Part shown: positions 33,666-43,300 of the stretch, in pieces
Position numbering within the stretch: position 1 is the first letter of the stretch
How the letters are laid out: each line of letters begins with the position of its first letter
Assembly: GCF_018129085.1 (NCBI RefSeq)
Contig: NZ_JAAGBB010000008.1
Location: forward strand, 1 to 64,000
DNA length: 64,000 nucleotides
Reading direction: 5' to 3'
DNA from: Plastoroseomonas hellenica
GTDB taxonomy: Bacteria > Pseudomonadota > Alphaproteobacteria > Acetobacterales > Acetobacteraceae
Translations under genes and position numbers: made by a program
The notes under the pieces: generated by a model
What the model was told of the DNA's origin: nothing
The model's database searches: none
The model's input: only the letters and a program-made list of their open reading frames with translations

Positions 33666-34839
33666 GAGGTTGTGAAGAGGCGCTGGGCGGCACGCGCGCC
33701 CGCCTCGTCGAACTCGCAACCAAGTTACGTGCTGTTCCTGCTGCACCTACTGGGACTGGAATCGAGGCAGGCGGTCCTGGAGATCGGCTCGGGCTCCGGC
33801 TGGCTCGCGGCAGTGATGGCGCGGCTGGTCGGCCCCCCCCGGAAGGGTCATCGGCGTCGAGCTGATCCCGGACTTGGCGGCCCGGAGCCTGGCCGACTTG
33901 GAGGCGCTGGGCCTGGACAACGTCAAGGTGGTCACGGGGGATGGCACTCGAGGGTTCGCGGCTGATGCGCCATACGACCGCGCAGTCGTCACCGCCGCAA
34001 CCTGGAACGTGCCCACAGCGCTTCTGGACCAGGTCGTCGAGGGTGGGCGCGTCCTGGTGCCGGTTGAATTGCGAAGCGGTGACGGGTGCGACGTCACCGT
34101 GCTCGAGCGCCGCGGCCCATCATTGGTCGACGGGCGCGCGGTGCCTGGCTGGTTCGTGCCCCTCCTGGGCGACGGGCAGAACCACAGGGCCACGGCGCCG
34201 AGCATGCTGCCGCACGGCGAGCCGACCGCCCACTTCGCACTGCCTCTGGGCGAGGCTGGCCACGGGCCTATTGCTGCGGCCGCGGCGGTGTTTCGCGCTT
34301 ACCTCGGCCGGACCGAGCCCGGCTTCGTCATTCGTGCCGATGGAGATCTCTCCTGGCGACCAGGTATGCCGATGCCGCCCTTCGGCCTCGCGGAAGCCGA
34401 CGGATCGGTGGCGTTCTGGGCGGCGGGGGAGCTGGTCACCTATGGTGGGCGCGTGGCCGCCGAGCGCTTCGCCAGAGCCTATGCCCCCTGGGCGGCGGCG
34501 CTTGGCCTGCCTGGCACCGGCACTTTCCGGTTGGAAGTCCATCATGCCGATGCCGCACCTCCTGCCGCGGACGGACCATCTGTCGAGGTACGAGGCGAGA
34601 ACGCATTGCTCTGGCGCCTGAGGGCGGGTTTGGGAGATTGGCGGCTACTGACGGGTCCCGAGCAGGGCCGACCGTCCTCAAAAAAGCGAGTGAAAACGCG
34701 ACCGCGCAGCCAGCGGTCAGCGTGGCGCTATCCAGATGTACTGATCGCAGGATCCCGCACCGACCCAGCCAGTTGCGCCTCCAGCGCCGTCACATCCACG
34801 CTGTCGATCTGCGCAGCGCGCAGGAAGCTCTCGGCGTAG
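33666..34839 (+). pseudogene. Protein-L-isoaspartate methyltransferase-like gene with a frameshift
   Basis: One frame gives SNSQPSYVLFLLHLLGLESR and then QAVLEIGSGSGWLAAVMARLVGPP, the SAM-binding motif I of PCMT enzymes. At a run of eight C (33833-33840) the coding frame changes; removing one C restores GPPGRVIGVELIPDLAARSLADLEALG and the rest (VVTGDGTRGFAADAPYDRAVVTAA, LLDQVVEGGRVLVPVEL). PCMT repairs isoaspartate in aged proteins. About 150 further residues of unknown type (EPTAHFALPLGEAGHG and on) follow, and the frame runs over the end of the HD-GYP gene, so the original stop may be lost. Either a pseudogene or a sequencing error at the C run. Confidence 0.75.
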
Positions 34840-37661
34840 GTCCGCCACAGGCCGGAGTGGAGGAAATAGCGGAACACCTGCACGTCCAGATGCCGCTCCG
34901 AGCTCATCACGGCCATCATGCCGAGGGATTCGCTCAGCGTCCGTGCTGGTTTGTACGGGCGGTCAGGCGCGGTCAGCGCTTCGAACACATCGGCAAGCGC
35001 CATCACACGATCCAGAACGGAAAGCTGGCCAGCGCCAAGGCGACGCGGATAGCCCAGTCCGTCCATGCGCTCGTGATGGGTCGCCGCGATCTCCGGTACC
35101 TGTCGCAGATGCGCGGGCCAGGGCAGCCGACGCAACATCAGGTAGGTCTGCACGATGTGATTGTTGACCGTGAAGCGCTCCTCTTCGGTCAAGGTGCCGT
35201 GCCGGACCGAAAGGTTGTGGAGCTCCCCCTTGTTGGCCTGGTGCTCCGGCAGCGCCATATCGAAGCCGCAGACATTGCCAGGATCATCCCGCTCGACCGG
35301 TGGACGGCGATCGCCCCAGAGCGCGACATGCTCTGGCCGGTCGGCGAGCAGTGGTTCAAGAGTGGGGAGCACAGCGTGGGGCAGTTCCGCCAGCCGCCGT
35401 GCTTCTTCCCGCGACAGACCGAGGCGGTCGTCGAAATGCCGCATCCAGGACTGGGCGGCGATTTGCCGCAGCCGCCCGACAGCGTCCTCGGGCATGCCGT
35501 CGACGTCGGTGTTGCAATGGGCGACGAAGGTGAATTCCTCCCGCAGCCGCTGTCTCTCGGCCAGCAGCCTGGCTTCGGACAGCACGGCGTCCTCGCCCGC
35601 CAGCAGGCGCCGCAGGTGCTCGATCTCCACGTCGCGCCACAGGATCTCGAAGCGGGTGCGAATCTCGTGGATCCGGTTGGTCACCGTCTCCAGCTTCGTG
35701 GCCTTGTCGATGACATGCTCCGGCGTGGTGATCTTGCCGCAATCATGGAGCCAAGCCGCCATCTGGAAGGCGTGACGCTCCTCCCGCGTCAGGCGGAAAC
35801 CACTGTAGGGCCCATTCGTCTCCTCCGTCATGCGGTCGACGATCATGGTCGCGATCTGCGGGACGCGCTCGCAATGCCCTGCGGTGTATGGGCTCTTGGC
35901 ATCGATCGCATGAGCCAGCACGCGAGCGATGGAATCGAGTAACGCGGCCTGCGCGTCGATTAGCCTGCGGGTCTCGATGGCAATCGCGAGCGCGCCGGAC
36001 AGTTTTTCGGCGAAGGCGCGGAACTCGTCACCGGCATGGAATTCATCATTCGGATGGTTCAGCACGAGAAGCCCAAGCGGGGATTGCATGCGGTCCCGCA
36101 GAATGATTGCAAGCTGGCTGGCGTCGGGGGCGAGGCGGCCGAACACAGGCGGCTGGCCCTCAGGCGACGGCATCGGCAGCCGCTCAGCCAAGCCGTACTT
36201 GACCCGCTCCAAAGAGGGTTGGGCTCGCCCCGATACCGTATCTGGATCGGCTATGGACGCGAGCCGCAGTTGGGCCGTCTCTTCTTCCTCCACGAGATAG
36301 ACCGCACCGAAATCGCACCCCATCGTCTCGACCATGCGGTCGAGGACCATTTGCAGGATGCGTTCAAGCTCGGCTTCCGCGCGGATCGCTTCTGTCGTGT
36401 TTAGGAAGTTCTGGATGGTGACGCAGACCGAGCGTACGACCGCTTCCAGCACGCGGATCTCCCGTACCACGCCGCCAGTGGACGGAAGCTGCCGGAAGTC
36501 GAAGCGCATGAGTTGTTGTGCCTGTTGGGTCAGCCGGGTCAGGGTCAGGCCGAGCCGCCGCCCGGCGAGCCATCCGAGCAGCAGCAGCGCGCCGGTTAGT
36601 GCGAGCGTCAGCCAGAGCTGGCGCGCGAGGCCGCGCCGAACTTGCCCGAGCAGGTCGTCCTCTGGTGTCGCCACGAGTAGCGTCAGTTCGTGGCCGGGCA
36701 AGGCGTCTAGAGGGATGCGAGTGCCAAACCAAGTCTCGCCTCCGACGGAATAGGCGACGGTGCGGCCGGCCTCGGCCGACATCGCCGCCAGGCTGGTGAG
36801 GGGCGCCACATGCAATGTGGACAGGGGTTGGATCGCGGTGTGCCCACCATCCGGGCGCGCGGCGCCACCGATCTCCGGATGCGCTAGGACCATGCCGTCT
36901 CCGTCCAGCACCGCGAACTCGGCATGCGGGGTTGGGCGGAGGCCGCGCAACTCCGCGTTCAGATCGAACAGCGCGATGTCGAGGCCGATGATCGGACCTC
37001 CCGACCGGTCCCCCAGGCTCATCGTGATGCCGGTCTGGCCGGTGGTGTAGAAGACGTAGGGGCGGGTCATGCTCTGCGGCCCGCCGGCCTGCGCGTTGCG
37101 GAACCAGGGCCGCTCCCGGGGGTCGAAGGCGGTTTCGACCCTGTCCTGGCGAAGCAGGCGCAGCCCGTCATCGTAGAAGCGCCATTCGCCGAGGGAACGG
37201 CCGTCCTCGCGCTGGATGGATTGGACCAGAAAAGCCGCACCTGGCGGTGGATTGGCGCCACCCCAGTCCACCCCTTCGCCCAAGCTGCGCACCAGGAAGA
37301 ATTCCCCGTCAGGATAGCCCGCGTAGATCGCTGACACGAAGCGCAGATGGCGCAGGGCGCCCACCAGAACCGGCAGCCGCTCGAGCCGCTGCGGCAGAGA
37401 CTGCGCGCCCGCCAGCGGATCCTGGGCGAGATGGCGTAGGGTCGCGCTGGCTGGGGCGACGACCCGGCCGAGCTTCTCGTTGATCAGCACACCCATGGTG
37501 TCGATGGCATCGCTGGCCGAGGTCAGCATAAGGCCGCGTGCAATCTGCCAACCCTGCGACATCAGCAGGCCGCCGAGCGACGCCATGGCGCAAACCACGA
37601 CGATGGGGATCAGCAGTTGCAATGGCAGGATCCAGCCGCGGCGTCGCACCGGAAATCGCAT
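34728..37661 (-). CDS. Membrane HD-GYP phosphodiesterase (dCache-HAMP-GAF-HD-GYP)
   Basis: A 977-residue sensor from ATG 37661 (MRFPVRRRGW; a longer frame reaches 37712). Order: membrane helix (WILPLQLLIPIVVVCAMASL), periplasmic dCache-like sensor (RERPWFRNAQAGGPQSMTRPYVFYTTGQTG), second helix (LWLTLALTGALLLLGWLAG), HAMP-like linker, GAF-like domain (ILQMVLDRMVETMGCDFGAVYLV), then HD-GYP (SPYTAGHCERVPQIA; AAWLHDCGKITTPEHV near 636; HHERMDGLGYP near 870). Roughly 230 residues separate HD from GYP, far more than usual, owing to a helical insertion. It should hydrolyse cyclic-di-GMP, opposing the cyclase at 22.4 kb. It overlaps the extended frame of the methyltransferase remnant. Confidence 0.9.
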   Translation of the reverse strand: MRFPVRRRGWILPLQLLIPIVVVCAMASLGGLLMSQGWQIARGLMLTSASDAIDTMGVLINEKLGRVVAPASATLRHLAQDPLAGAQSLPQRLERLPVLVGALRHLRFVSAIYAGYPDGEFFLVRSLGEGVDWGGANPPPGAAFLVQSIQREDGRSLGEWRFYDDGLRLLRQDRVETAFDPRERPWFRNAQAGGPQSMTRPYVFYTTGQTGITMSLGDRSGGPIIGLDIALFDLNAELRGLRPTPHAEFAVLDGDGMVLAHPEIGGAARPDGGHTAIQPLSTLHVAPLTSLAAMSAEAGRTVAYSVGGETWFGTRIPLDALPGHELTLLVATPEDDLLGQVRRGLARQLWLTLALTGALLLLGWLAGRRLGLTLTRLTQQAQQLMRFDFRQLPSTGGVVREIRVLEAVVRSVCVTIQNFLNTTEAIRAEAELERILQMVLDRMVETMGCDFGAVYLVEEEETAQLRLASIADPDTVSGRAQPSLERVKYGLAERLPMPSPEGQPPVFGRLAPDASQLAIILRDRMQSPLGLLVLNHPNDEFHAGDEFRAFAEKLSGALAIAIETRRLIDAQAALLDSIARVLAHAIDAKSPYTAGHCERVPQIATMIVDRMTEETNGPYSGFRLTREERHAFQMAAWLHDCGKITTPEHVIDKATKLETVTNRIHEIRTRFEILWRDVEIEHLRRLLAGEDAVLSEARLLAERQRLREEFTFVAHCNTDVDGMPEDAVGRLRQIAAQSWMRHFDDRLGLSREEARRLAELPHAVLPTLEPLLADRPEHVALWGDRRPPVERDDPGNVCGFDMALPEHQANKGELHNLSVRHGTLTEEERFTVNNHIVQTYLMLRRLPWPAHLRQVPEIAATHHERMDGLGYPRRLGAGQLSVLDRVMALADVFEALTAPDRPYKPARTLSESLGMMAVMSSERHLDVQVFRYFLHSGLWRTYAESFLRAAQIDSVDVTALEAQLAGSVRDPAISTSG

Positions 37662-37739
37662 GTCGTCTGCCTGCATGCGGGAATATTGCGTTCGATACGA
37701 AGAAGCCACCAAGGCAATAATGAAGAATCGTTGTCACGG

Positions 37740-37930
37740 GCAGCGGGGCCGGTACGAGTTCAAGGCGGCGCTGTCCTTTGGCATGGCCGACGCGGTGCGC
37801 AGCCCCACGACGTTGATTCCGGCCGGGTTCACCACCGAGAATCTGGCCTCGGGCGAGGCGGATTTGGCCGTGCAGCAGGTAAACGAGCTGCTGGTCGTCC
37901 TCGGCATCGCCGCAATCCGCAGGGTCCGCA
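37740..37930 (+). pseudogene. Periplasmic substrate-binding protein fragment (ModA-like)
   Basis: The frame RYEFKAALSFGMADAVRSPT, then FTTENLASGEADLAVQQVNELLVVLGI, resembles the stretch of molybdate-type binding proteins where a lobe-two helix reads GEAELGLQQ-SEL and then GV. It has neither start nor signal peptide and runs out of family likeness after AAIRRVRKP. A short remnant; low certainty. Confidence 0.4.
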
Positions 37931-38061
37931 AACCAGTGACCGGGACATCAACCTCGGCCGCCCGCTGGCGCTGGGTGAGGCCGCTGGAGCTCCTCCGGCC
38001 GCATCCGGTTTTTCTCCAGACCTCCGCGCCACCTCTAGGATGCCCGCGAGGTGCGTTAGCC

Positions 38062-38193
38062 CGGAAGGCCTTACCGCCAGGGAACTGAAGCGCCACAGCG
38101 CGCGTTAGTCGCGGGATCATCCAGTGAGCGGTCCTATGAGGGATCCCTTGCTGAGCTTGTGGCTGACCGGAGCCAATGCCTGGATGGGCACCG
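38062..38193 (+). repeat. Leader segment shared with 13032-13166 (copy 2)
   Basis: The second copy of the roughly 130-base segment described at 13.0 kb, ending about 20 codons inside the MucR-like chimera. Shared words include CAGGGAACTGAAGCG, CGCGTTAG, TCCCTTGCTGAGCTTGTGGCTGA and GCCTGGATGGGC, with scattered substitutions and small length differences. Confidence 0.75.
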
Positions 38194-38450
38194 CTCAGTC
38201 GATCACGCCTGAGTGCCTGATCTGCCTCGAGGACGGGAAGAAGCTGAAGATGCTGAAGCGGCATCTGAAAACTTCCTACGACCTGACGCCGGAGCAGTAC
38301 CGGGAGCGCTGGGGTCTTTCCGCCGACTACCCGATGGTGGCACCGAACTACGCCGCCCACCGCTCCGCGCTGGCGAAGAAGATCGGGCTCGGGACGAAGC
38401 CGCGCGGGCGCCCTGTTCTTGGTCGCAAGGCGGGCGGCAAGGGGACCTGA
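38136..38450 (+). CDS. MucR/Ros-type regulator with a replaced N-terminus
   Basis: A 104-residue protein. Residues about 26-95 are a MucR/Ros DNA-binding domain: ECLICLEDGKKLKMLKRHLK, DLTPEQYRERWGLSADYPMV and APNYAAHRSALAKKIGLG. The first 20 residues are instead those of the small ORF at 13110. MucR has an N-terminal oligomerisation region of about 60-70 residues, which is missing here. The zinc site reads C-x2-C...H, but the second His (THY in relatives) is TSY. Start ATG 38136 is chosen by alignment with 13110. It may bind DNA as a non-oligomerising competitor or may be inactive. Confidence 0.75.
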   Translation: MRDPLLSLWLTGANAWMGTAQSITPECLICLEDGKKLKMLKRHLKTSYDLTPEQYRERWGLSADYPMVAPNYAAHRSALAKKIGLGTKPRGRPVLGRKAGGKGT

Positions 38451-38769
38451 TCCGCTAGCTGAGGCCGAAGCCGCTACAGCTTTGGTGCACGCCCCAGGTT
38501 ATCTGGTCGGTCCGCAGCCGGAGCTGGTCGCAGCCACCATCCCGCGTTCGACCGGGTCGAAACCTGCTGAACCGGACTCGAATCTGGTAGATAGTACCTG
38601 AAACGAGGCGGCCGCTCTGGGTAGATTCGGGCATAGCGGTAAAGATAACGTAGATCATACCCAAGGTCGGTGGTTCGCTCGTTCCGTCTCCAATTTGGCT
38701 ATTCTAAACGATGGATGCGGTTCAGCTTGAGGCGCAAGTGCGCCTGCCGATTGCAACGGAGACGCGATT
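38451..38769. other. No recognisable gene
   Basis: 319 bases between the MucR chimera and the desaturase frame. The stretch 38610-38710 is AT-richer (GATTCGGGCATAGCGGTAAAGATAACGTAG) and probably holds the desaturase promoter. No hairpin with a T tract is visible. Confidence 0.4.
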
Positions 38770-39714
38770 TTGGATCACGCCGCCGCTTCTGCCTCCCCCG
38801 CCGTGCACCGATCCCGGAAGCTGCCTTTGCCGGCTCGTGTGAACCGCAGCCGAATCGTGACGCGCTACGCGGTGACGGTCGGGCTGTACCATCTTGTGGC
38901 GCTGCTCGCGCTGCTGCCTTGGCTGTTCAGCTGGACGGGCGTGGTGCTGGCGGTGCTTGGCATGTACGTGTTCGGCAGCCTTGGCATCAACCTCTACTAT
39001 CATCGGCTGCTAACCCACCGTGGCCTTGTGGTCCCCCGCTGGGTCGAGTGCATCCTCGGCGTTCTTGGCGTGTGCTGCATGCAGGACACGCCGGCCCGTT
39101 GGGTTGCCGTGCATCGCTGTCACCATGAGCATGCCGATCAGCCGTCCGACCCGCACAGCCCACTGGTGAACTTCTTCTGGGGCCATGTCGGCTGGATGCT
39201 GGTGGAGAACGGCGACCTCGGCCGCCTGGGTATCTATGAGCGCTATGCCAAGGACATCGTGCGTGACCCGTTCCAGAAGTGGCTCGAGCGCCGCTATGGC
39301 TGGATCGTGCTTGCCCACTGGATCGCCTTCTTTGCCGTAGGTGCGGCGACGTCGCTGGTCGGCGGCGGCTCCACGATGCAGGCGCTGCAGCTCGGTGCCA
39401 GCCTGCTGATCTGGGGCGTATTCGTGCGGACCGTGCTGGTCTGGCACATCACCTGGTCTGTGAACTCGCTGAGCCATCTCTGGGGCTACCGCAACTACGA
39501 GACAGACGAGGACAGCCGCAATAACGTGTTCGTCGCCCTGATCTCCAACGGCGAGGGCTGGCACAACAACCACCACGCCGACCAACGCTCCGCCCGGCAT
39601 GGGCATCGCTGGTTCGAATTGGATGTCGTCTACCTGACCATTCGTGTGATGGCAGCGTTGGGCTTGGCCCGAAACGTGGTGATGCCGAAGCGATCACCGC
39701 TCGCTCAACCTTAG
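38770..39714 (+). CDS. Acyl-CoA desaturase (delta-9 type)
   Basis: A 314-residue membrane fatty-acid desaturase. The three histidine clusters that hold the di-iron centre are all present: HRLLTH, HRCHHEH and HNNHHA. Hydrophobic pairs lie around VGLYHLVALLALLPWLFSW, VLAVLGMYVFGSLGINLYYH, WIVLAHWIAFFAVGAATSL and LGASLLIWGVFVRTVLVWH. It inserts a cis double bond in membrane acyl chains, often as a cold or membrane-stress response. The frame opens with TTG 38770; a GTG at 38803 (VHRSRKLPLP) is an equally likely start. No electron-donor gene is adjacent. Confidence 0.85.
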   Translation: MDHAAASASPAVHRSRKLPLPARVNRSRIVTRYAVTVGLYHLVALLALLPWLFSWTGVVLAVLGMYVFGSLGINLYYHRLLTHRGLVVPRWVECILGVLGVCCMQDTPARWVAVHRCHHEHADQPSDPHSPLVNFFWGHVGWMLVENGDLGRLGIYERYAKDIVRDPFQKWLERRYGWIVLAHWIAFFAVGAATSLVGGGSTMQALQLGASLLIWGVFVRTVLVWHITWSVNSLSHLWGYRNYETDEDSRNNVFVALISNGEGWHNNHHADQRSARHGHRWFELDVVYLTIRVMAALGLARNVVMPKRSPLAQP

Positions 39715-40378
39715 ACTGCGGCTCCCGTCGCGTTCGGTCGGCGCAGATCCCCAACGGTTGGGGGTTTGCGCGATGCTACGATTCCCGCCACCGCCCTCGA
39801 TGCGCTCGCGAAGCCCTCGATCTCGGAAGCACTGCGGTGAGCACGCGATAGCGCGCCGAATCCAGGACTAGAGCAGCGTTGCGTCTCCGACCTGATAGGA
39901 GCGCGTTGCGATGAATGAGGAAACGCGCGCGGACTCGCAGCTCTCGCCGACCGGCAATCTCTCCGACCGCGCGGAGTGGATCCGCAACCCGGACGACTGA
40001 AGCGCGTGTTTGGCAAGACGCTCAGCGTGCCGCTGTTCCAGGATCGGGCGATGCAGGTCACGATCGTCGCCGCCGGCTTTACCCCGACGAGGGTGCCTTA
40101 CATCTCGGATGTATCGCAACAGGGTCCGATGACGTTTCTCGGTGTTATCGCGCCCGACGGCCTCATCCAATCGAAGGAGAATGAGGTGGGACGGCCAGCG
40201 CGATGGTTCACCTCACTCAGGATCTCCTCATAGCTGCGGATGAACAATCCTGTCGCCTGGCTCATTCCGGCCGCTCCCGAGTAAAGGTTCGCGACGTCCC
40301 TAACACTGCTCGCCAAAATTTTGGAAGGAGCGAATGCCTTGCTTGCCAGGTCTTCGGTGAGCACCGAGGCACGGGCTC
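39715..40378. other. Mostly non-coding, with a dnaE2 scrap
   Basis: 664 bases after the desaturase. A 29-codon frame (39911-40000, MNEETRADSQLSPTGNLSDR) is too short to judge. The only recognisable piece is the dnaE2 scrap at 39997-40092. An AT-richer part around 40250-40330 shows nothing. Confidence 0.45.
39997..40092 (+). pseudogene. Error-prone DNA polymerase DnaE2, internal scrap
   Basis: The frame reads LKRVFGKTLSVPLFQDRAMQ and then VTIVAAGFTP, which matches a conserved internal segment of DnaE2/ImuC polymerases (pattern LG-TLGVPLFQEQ-M-ia--AAGFTP-EAD). About 32 codons are recognisable; the expected continuation EADQLRR is replaced by TRVPYISD. A separate 3' dnaE2 fragment lies at 52841-53473. 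Confidence 0.65.
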
Positions 40379-43300
40379 CTACTCTGCAACTGTAGGCGCT
40401 GCTGCCATCCTCGCCGCTGCGGTAAAAGGCCGCCAGCGCACCACGGCGGTGCCCGAGGATCCGCGCGCCTCCGCTATCGAGGCGACATGGTCGTGGTGCG
40501 TGAACAGGATGACCTGCGTCGACCGACCGAGCTCGATGAGCAGTTCCACCGCGGCGACCGCGCGGTCGTCGTCGAAGTGCACCAGCAGGTCGTCGGCCAC
40601 GAAGGGCAGGGGCTCGGAGCTCGCGACGTGCGCCTCGATCGCGGCGACCCGGAGCGCCAGGAACAGCTGGTCGCGGGCGCCTTCGCTGAGGCCGTCGACC
40701 GGGCACTCGGTCCCATCCCGCTGGATCGCGACCAGCAGCGGCTTGCCCGCAGCGTCCTCGTCGGTGCCAAGGCGCGGGTATCTGCCGCGCGTCAGAGCGG
40801 CGAAGTGCCTGCTGGCGGCTGCCAGCAGCGGGCCCTGCTGCACTCGGCGGAAGCGTTCGATCCCGGCATGCAGGAGGACGCGCGCCACATGCAGCTGGGC
40901 GTACCGGCCCGCCGCGGCGGCCGCCTCGGCCAGGAACTGCTGCTGCTCCTGCAGGGCGCCGGCGGCGTCCTGGCCGCGCTGCATCCCCTCGAGCTCGGCC
41001 TGGGTCCGGGCGCGTTCCGTGCTCAGCTCCTCGCGCCGGACGCCAAGGGCGGCGACCTCATCATCGATGTCACGAAGGCGAGCAGCAGCAGCATCAAGAC
41101 GAGGAGCAGCACCATCAGCGTCAGCACCGGCGGCTTCAGCACGGAGAGCAGCCTCGTCCAACCCGTCGCCCTGCGCCCCCAGTTCCGCCTCAAGCTTGCT
41201 AATTTCCTTCTCCGTCGTGTCGCGGCGGCGGTCCCTCTCGATTTCGGCCGCCAGCGCGGCGTCGTCCTCGACCCGCGCGATCCTACGCAGCTCGGCCAGG
41301 TCGGCCTCCGCGGCCTCACCCCTCCGCCGCGCCTCCGCCAGGGCTTGGCTGGTCTCCTCGATGCGTTTGGTCAGGGAGGCCGCCTCCGCCTCAGCCTTCC
41401 GGGCCTCCTCAAGCTGCCTGAGCAGCCGAGCGGCCGCGGCCGAGGCGGGCTCCGACAGCGGCGGGGCACCGATGGCGGCGAGCGCCGCTTCGACCGAGGC
41501 GCGGAAGGACGCAGCTGTCTCCTGCTGCTGCTCCATCCGCTTCGCGTCCTGCCGCCAGGCCGGTGCCGTCTCGGCGATCCGGGACCAGGCCGCGAGCGCC
41601 GCCTCGGCGTCGGCTACGGCTGTGTCCTCGGCCAGCCCAAGCTGCGCCACCGCCGGACCCCACTTCGCCCGCCAGTCCTCGAGCGCGGCCTCGGCATCGC
41701 GCGTGGCTGCTTCCAGCTCGGGCAGCGCGGCGGTCTCCCGCTCCCATCCTTCGGCGAGCGCCCGGTAGGCGGCCTGCCTTTCCTCGGCCGCGGCGCAGGT
41801 CGCCTCGGCGTGGGCAAGCAGGGAAGCGATCGTGCCGCCGGAGGAGCCACCCGGGAGCTGCGCCAGCAGGGCGGCGCGCGCCGCTCCGCCCCGCCCCGCC
41901 ACGAGGTCGCGGCGCCGAGCCGCCACCATGGCTTCGCTGTGCAGCCGGAGGACTTCGTCCCGCGCCCGCCGCCACTCCGCCATCGCGGCGACCGTGGACG
42001 GGCTGACGCCGGATGGCTCCCAGAGTTCCCGCCAGCGCGAGGACGCTGCCTGAAGGCCTGCGGCGGCCTCTGCCTGCCCTTCCAGTTCGGCCGAGCGCTG
42101 TTGAAGCAGCCTCTCCCTGTTGGCGGTCTCCGAAAGGAAATCCGCGACGCGGTGGGCCTCATCCGCCCGCCGGTCAGCGAGGCGATCGGCATCGTCACGC
42201 TGCTGCTCGAACCGGTCAGCCACGTCCTCGGGGTCCGTCGCCTCGGGCGGCGGCTCGCCACCGAGCAGTTGGCGCACGCGCCGCCAGGTCGCGTCCCGCT
42301 CCTTTCGGGCGGCGGCAACCGCGGCGGGCGTGGGGACAGTGCCGCCCTCCGCGAGACTGCGCAGGCGCTCCTCGGCGCTCGCGAGCTCAGCCTCCGTCTT
42401 CGCGACCGCGGCACCGGCTGCGACCGCCGCCGCCTGGGACGCTTCGAGCTCGGTGCCGATGGAAGCGACCTCGGCCTGCAAAGGGACGGGGCAGGCGGCA
42501 AGGCCATCCGCGTCGCCGGTCCAAAGCGGCAAGGCTGCGAGTGCCGCGTCCGCCTTCCGCCGGGTTGCGTCCGCAGTGGATTCAGCTTCCGCGAGGTCCG
42601 CATCCAGGCGGCCCTCGCCGCGAACCATGGTGATGGTCTGACGCAGCACGGCCGGGTCGGGCGGTGCCGGGTGCGCGGCAAGCGCGGCGTCAGCCTTCTC
42701 GCGGCGCGTCCTGGCCGAGGCCTCCGCCTTCGTAGCCGCGGCGGCAGCGGCGGCGAGCCCGGCGTGCTCTCTCGCGAGGGTGCGGACCCGGTTCCGGGCC
42801 GACGGCTCAGGGACCGTGTCGCGCGCGGCCTCGGGGCTCACGGCCAGCCCCAGCTCCCGTAGAGCTTCGGCCACGGTCGCGCGGTGACCCTCGATCGCGA
42901 GGCGAAGCATTGGCAGGTCGCCGTCAGCCTGGACGGCCGCGTGCCGTGCCTCCGCCAGCAGATCGATCGTGTCCTGAGCGGCGAGCGGGGAAGCGTCCGG
43001 CGCGAATTCGGCGCGGCGTGCCGTCAGGGTGGCGACGGCGTCGCTTTCGCGGGTGGCGTCCCTGGCGGCCTGGCTTCGCGCCTCAATCGCGGCGGCGAGG
43101 CGCTCTTCGGCGTCGAGCGGGATGGTTGGGACGCCAGCCAGATCTTCGAAGCGCCTTCGCGCGGCGTCCAGGGAGACGAGGATTGGCGACACCCGCCGCA
43201 GCCGCTGCAGGCGGCTGGCCTCGATCTGCAGCTCGCGACTCTTTCCCTGGAGCTCGCGCAATTCGTTGGTCGCGGCCTCGAGCGCCGCCGCGGCTTCGCG

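Noticed and set aside
40487-42862. 791-codon plus-strand frame
   Set aside because: Antisense to the coiled-coil part of the SbcC-like ATPase; its low-complexity composition explains the open frame.
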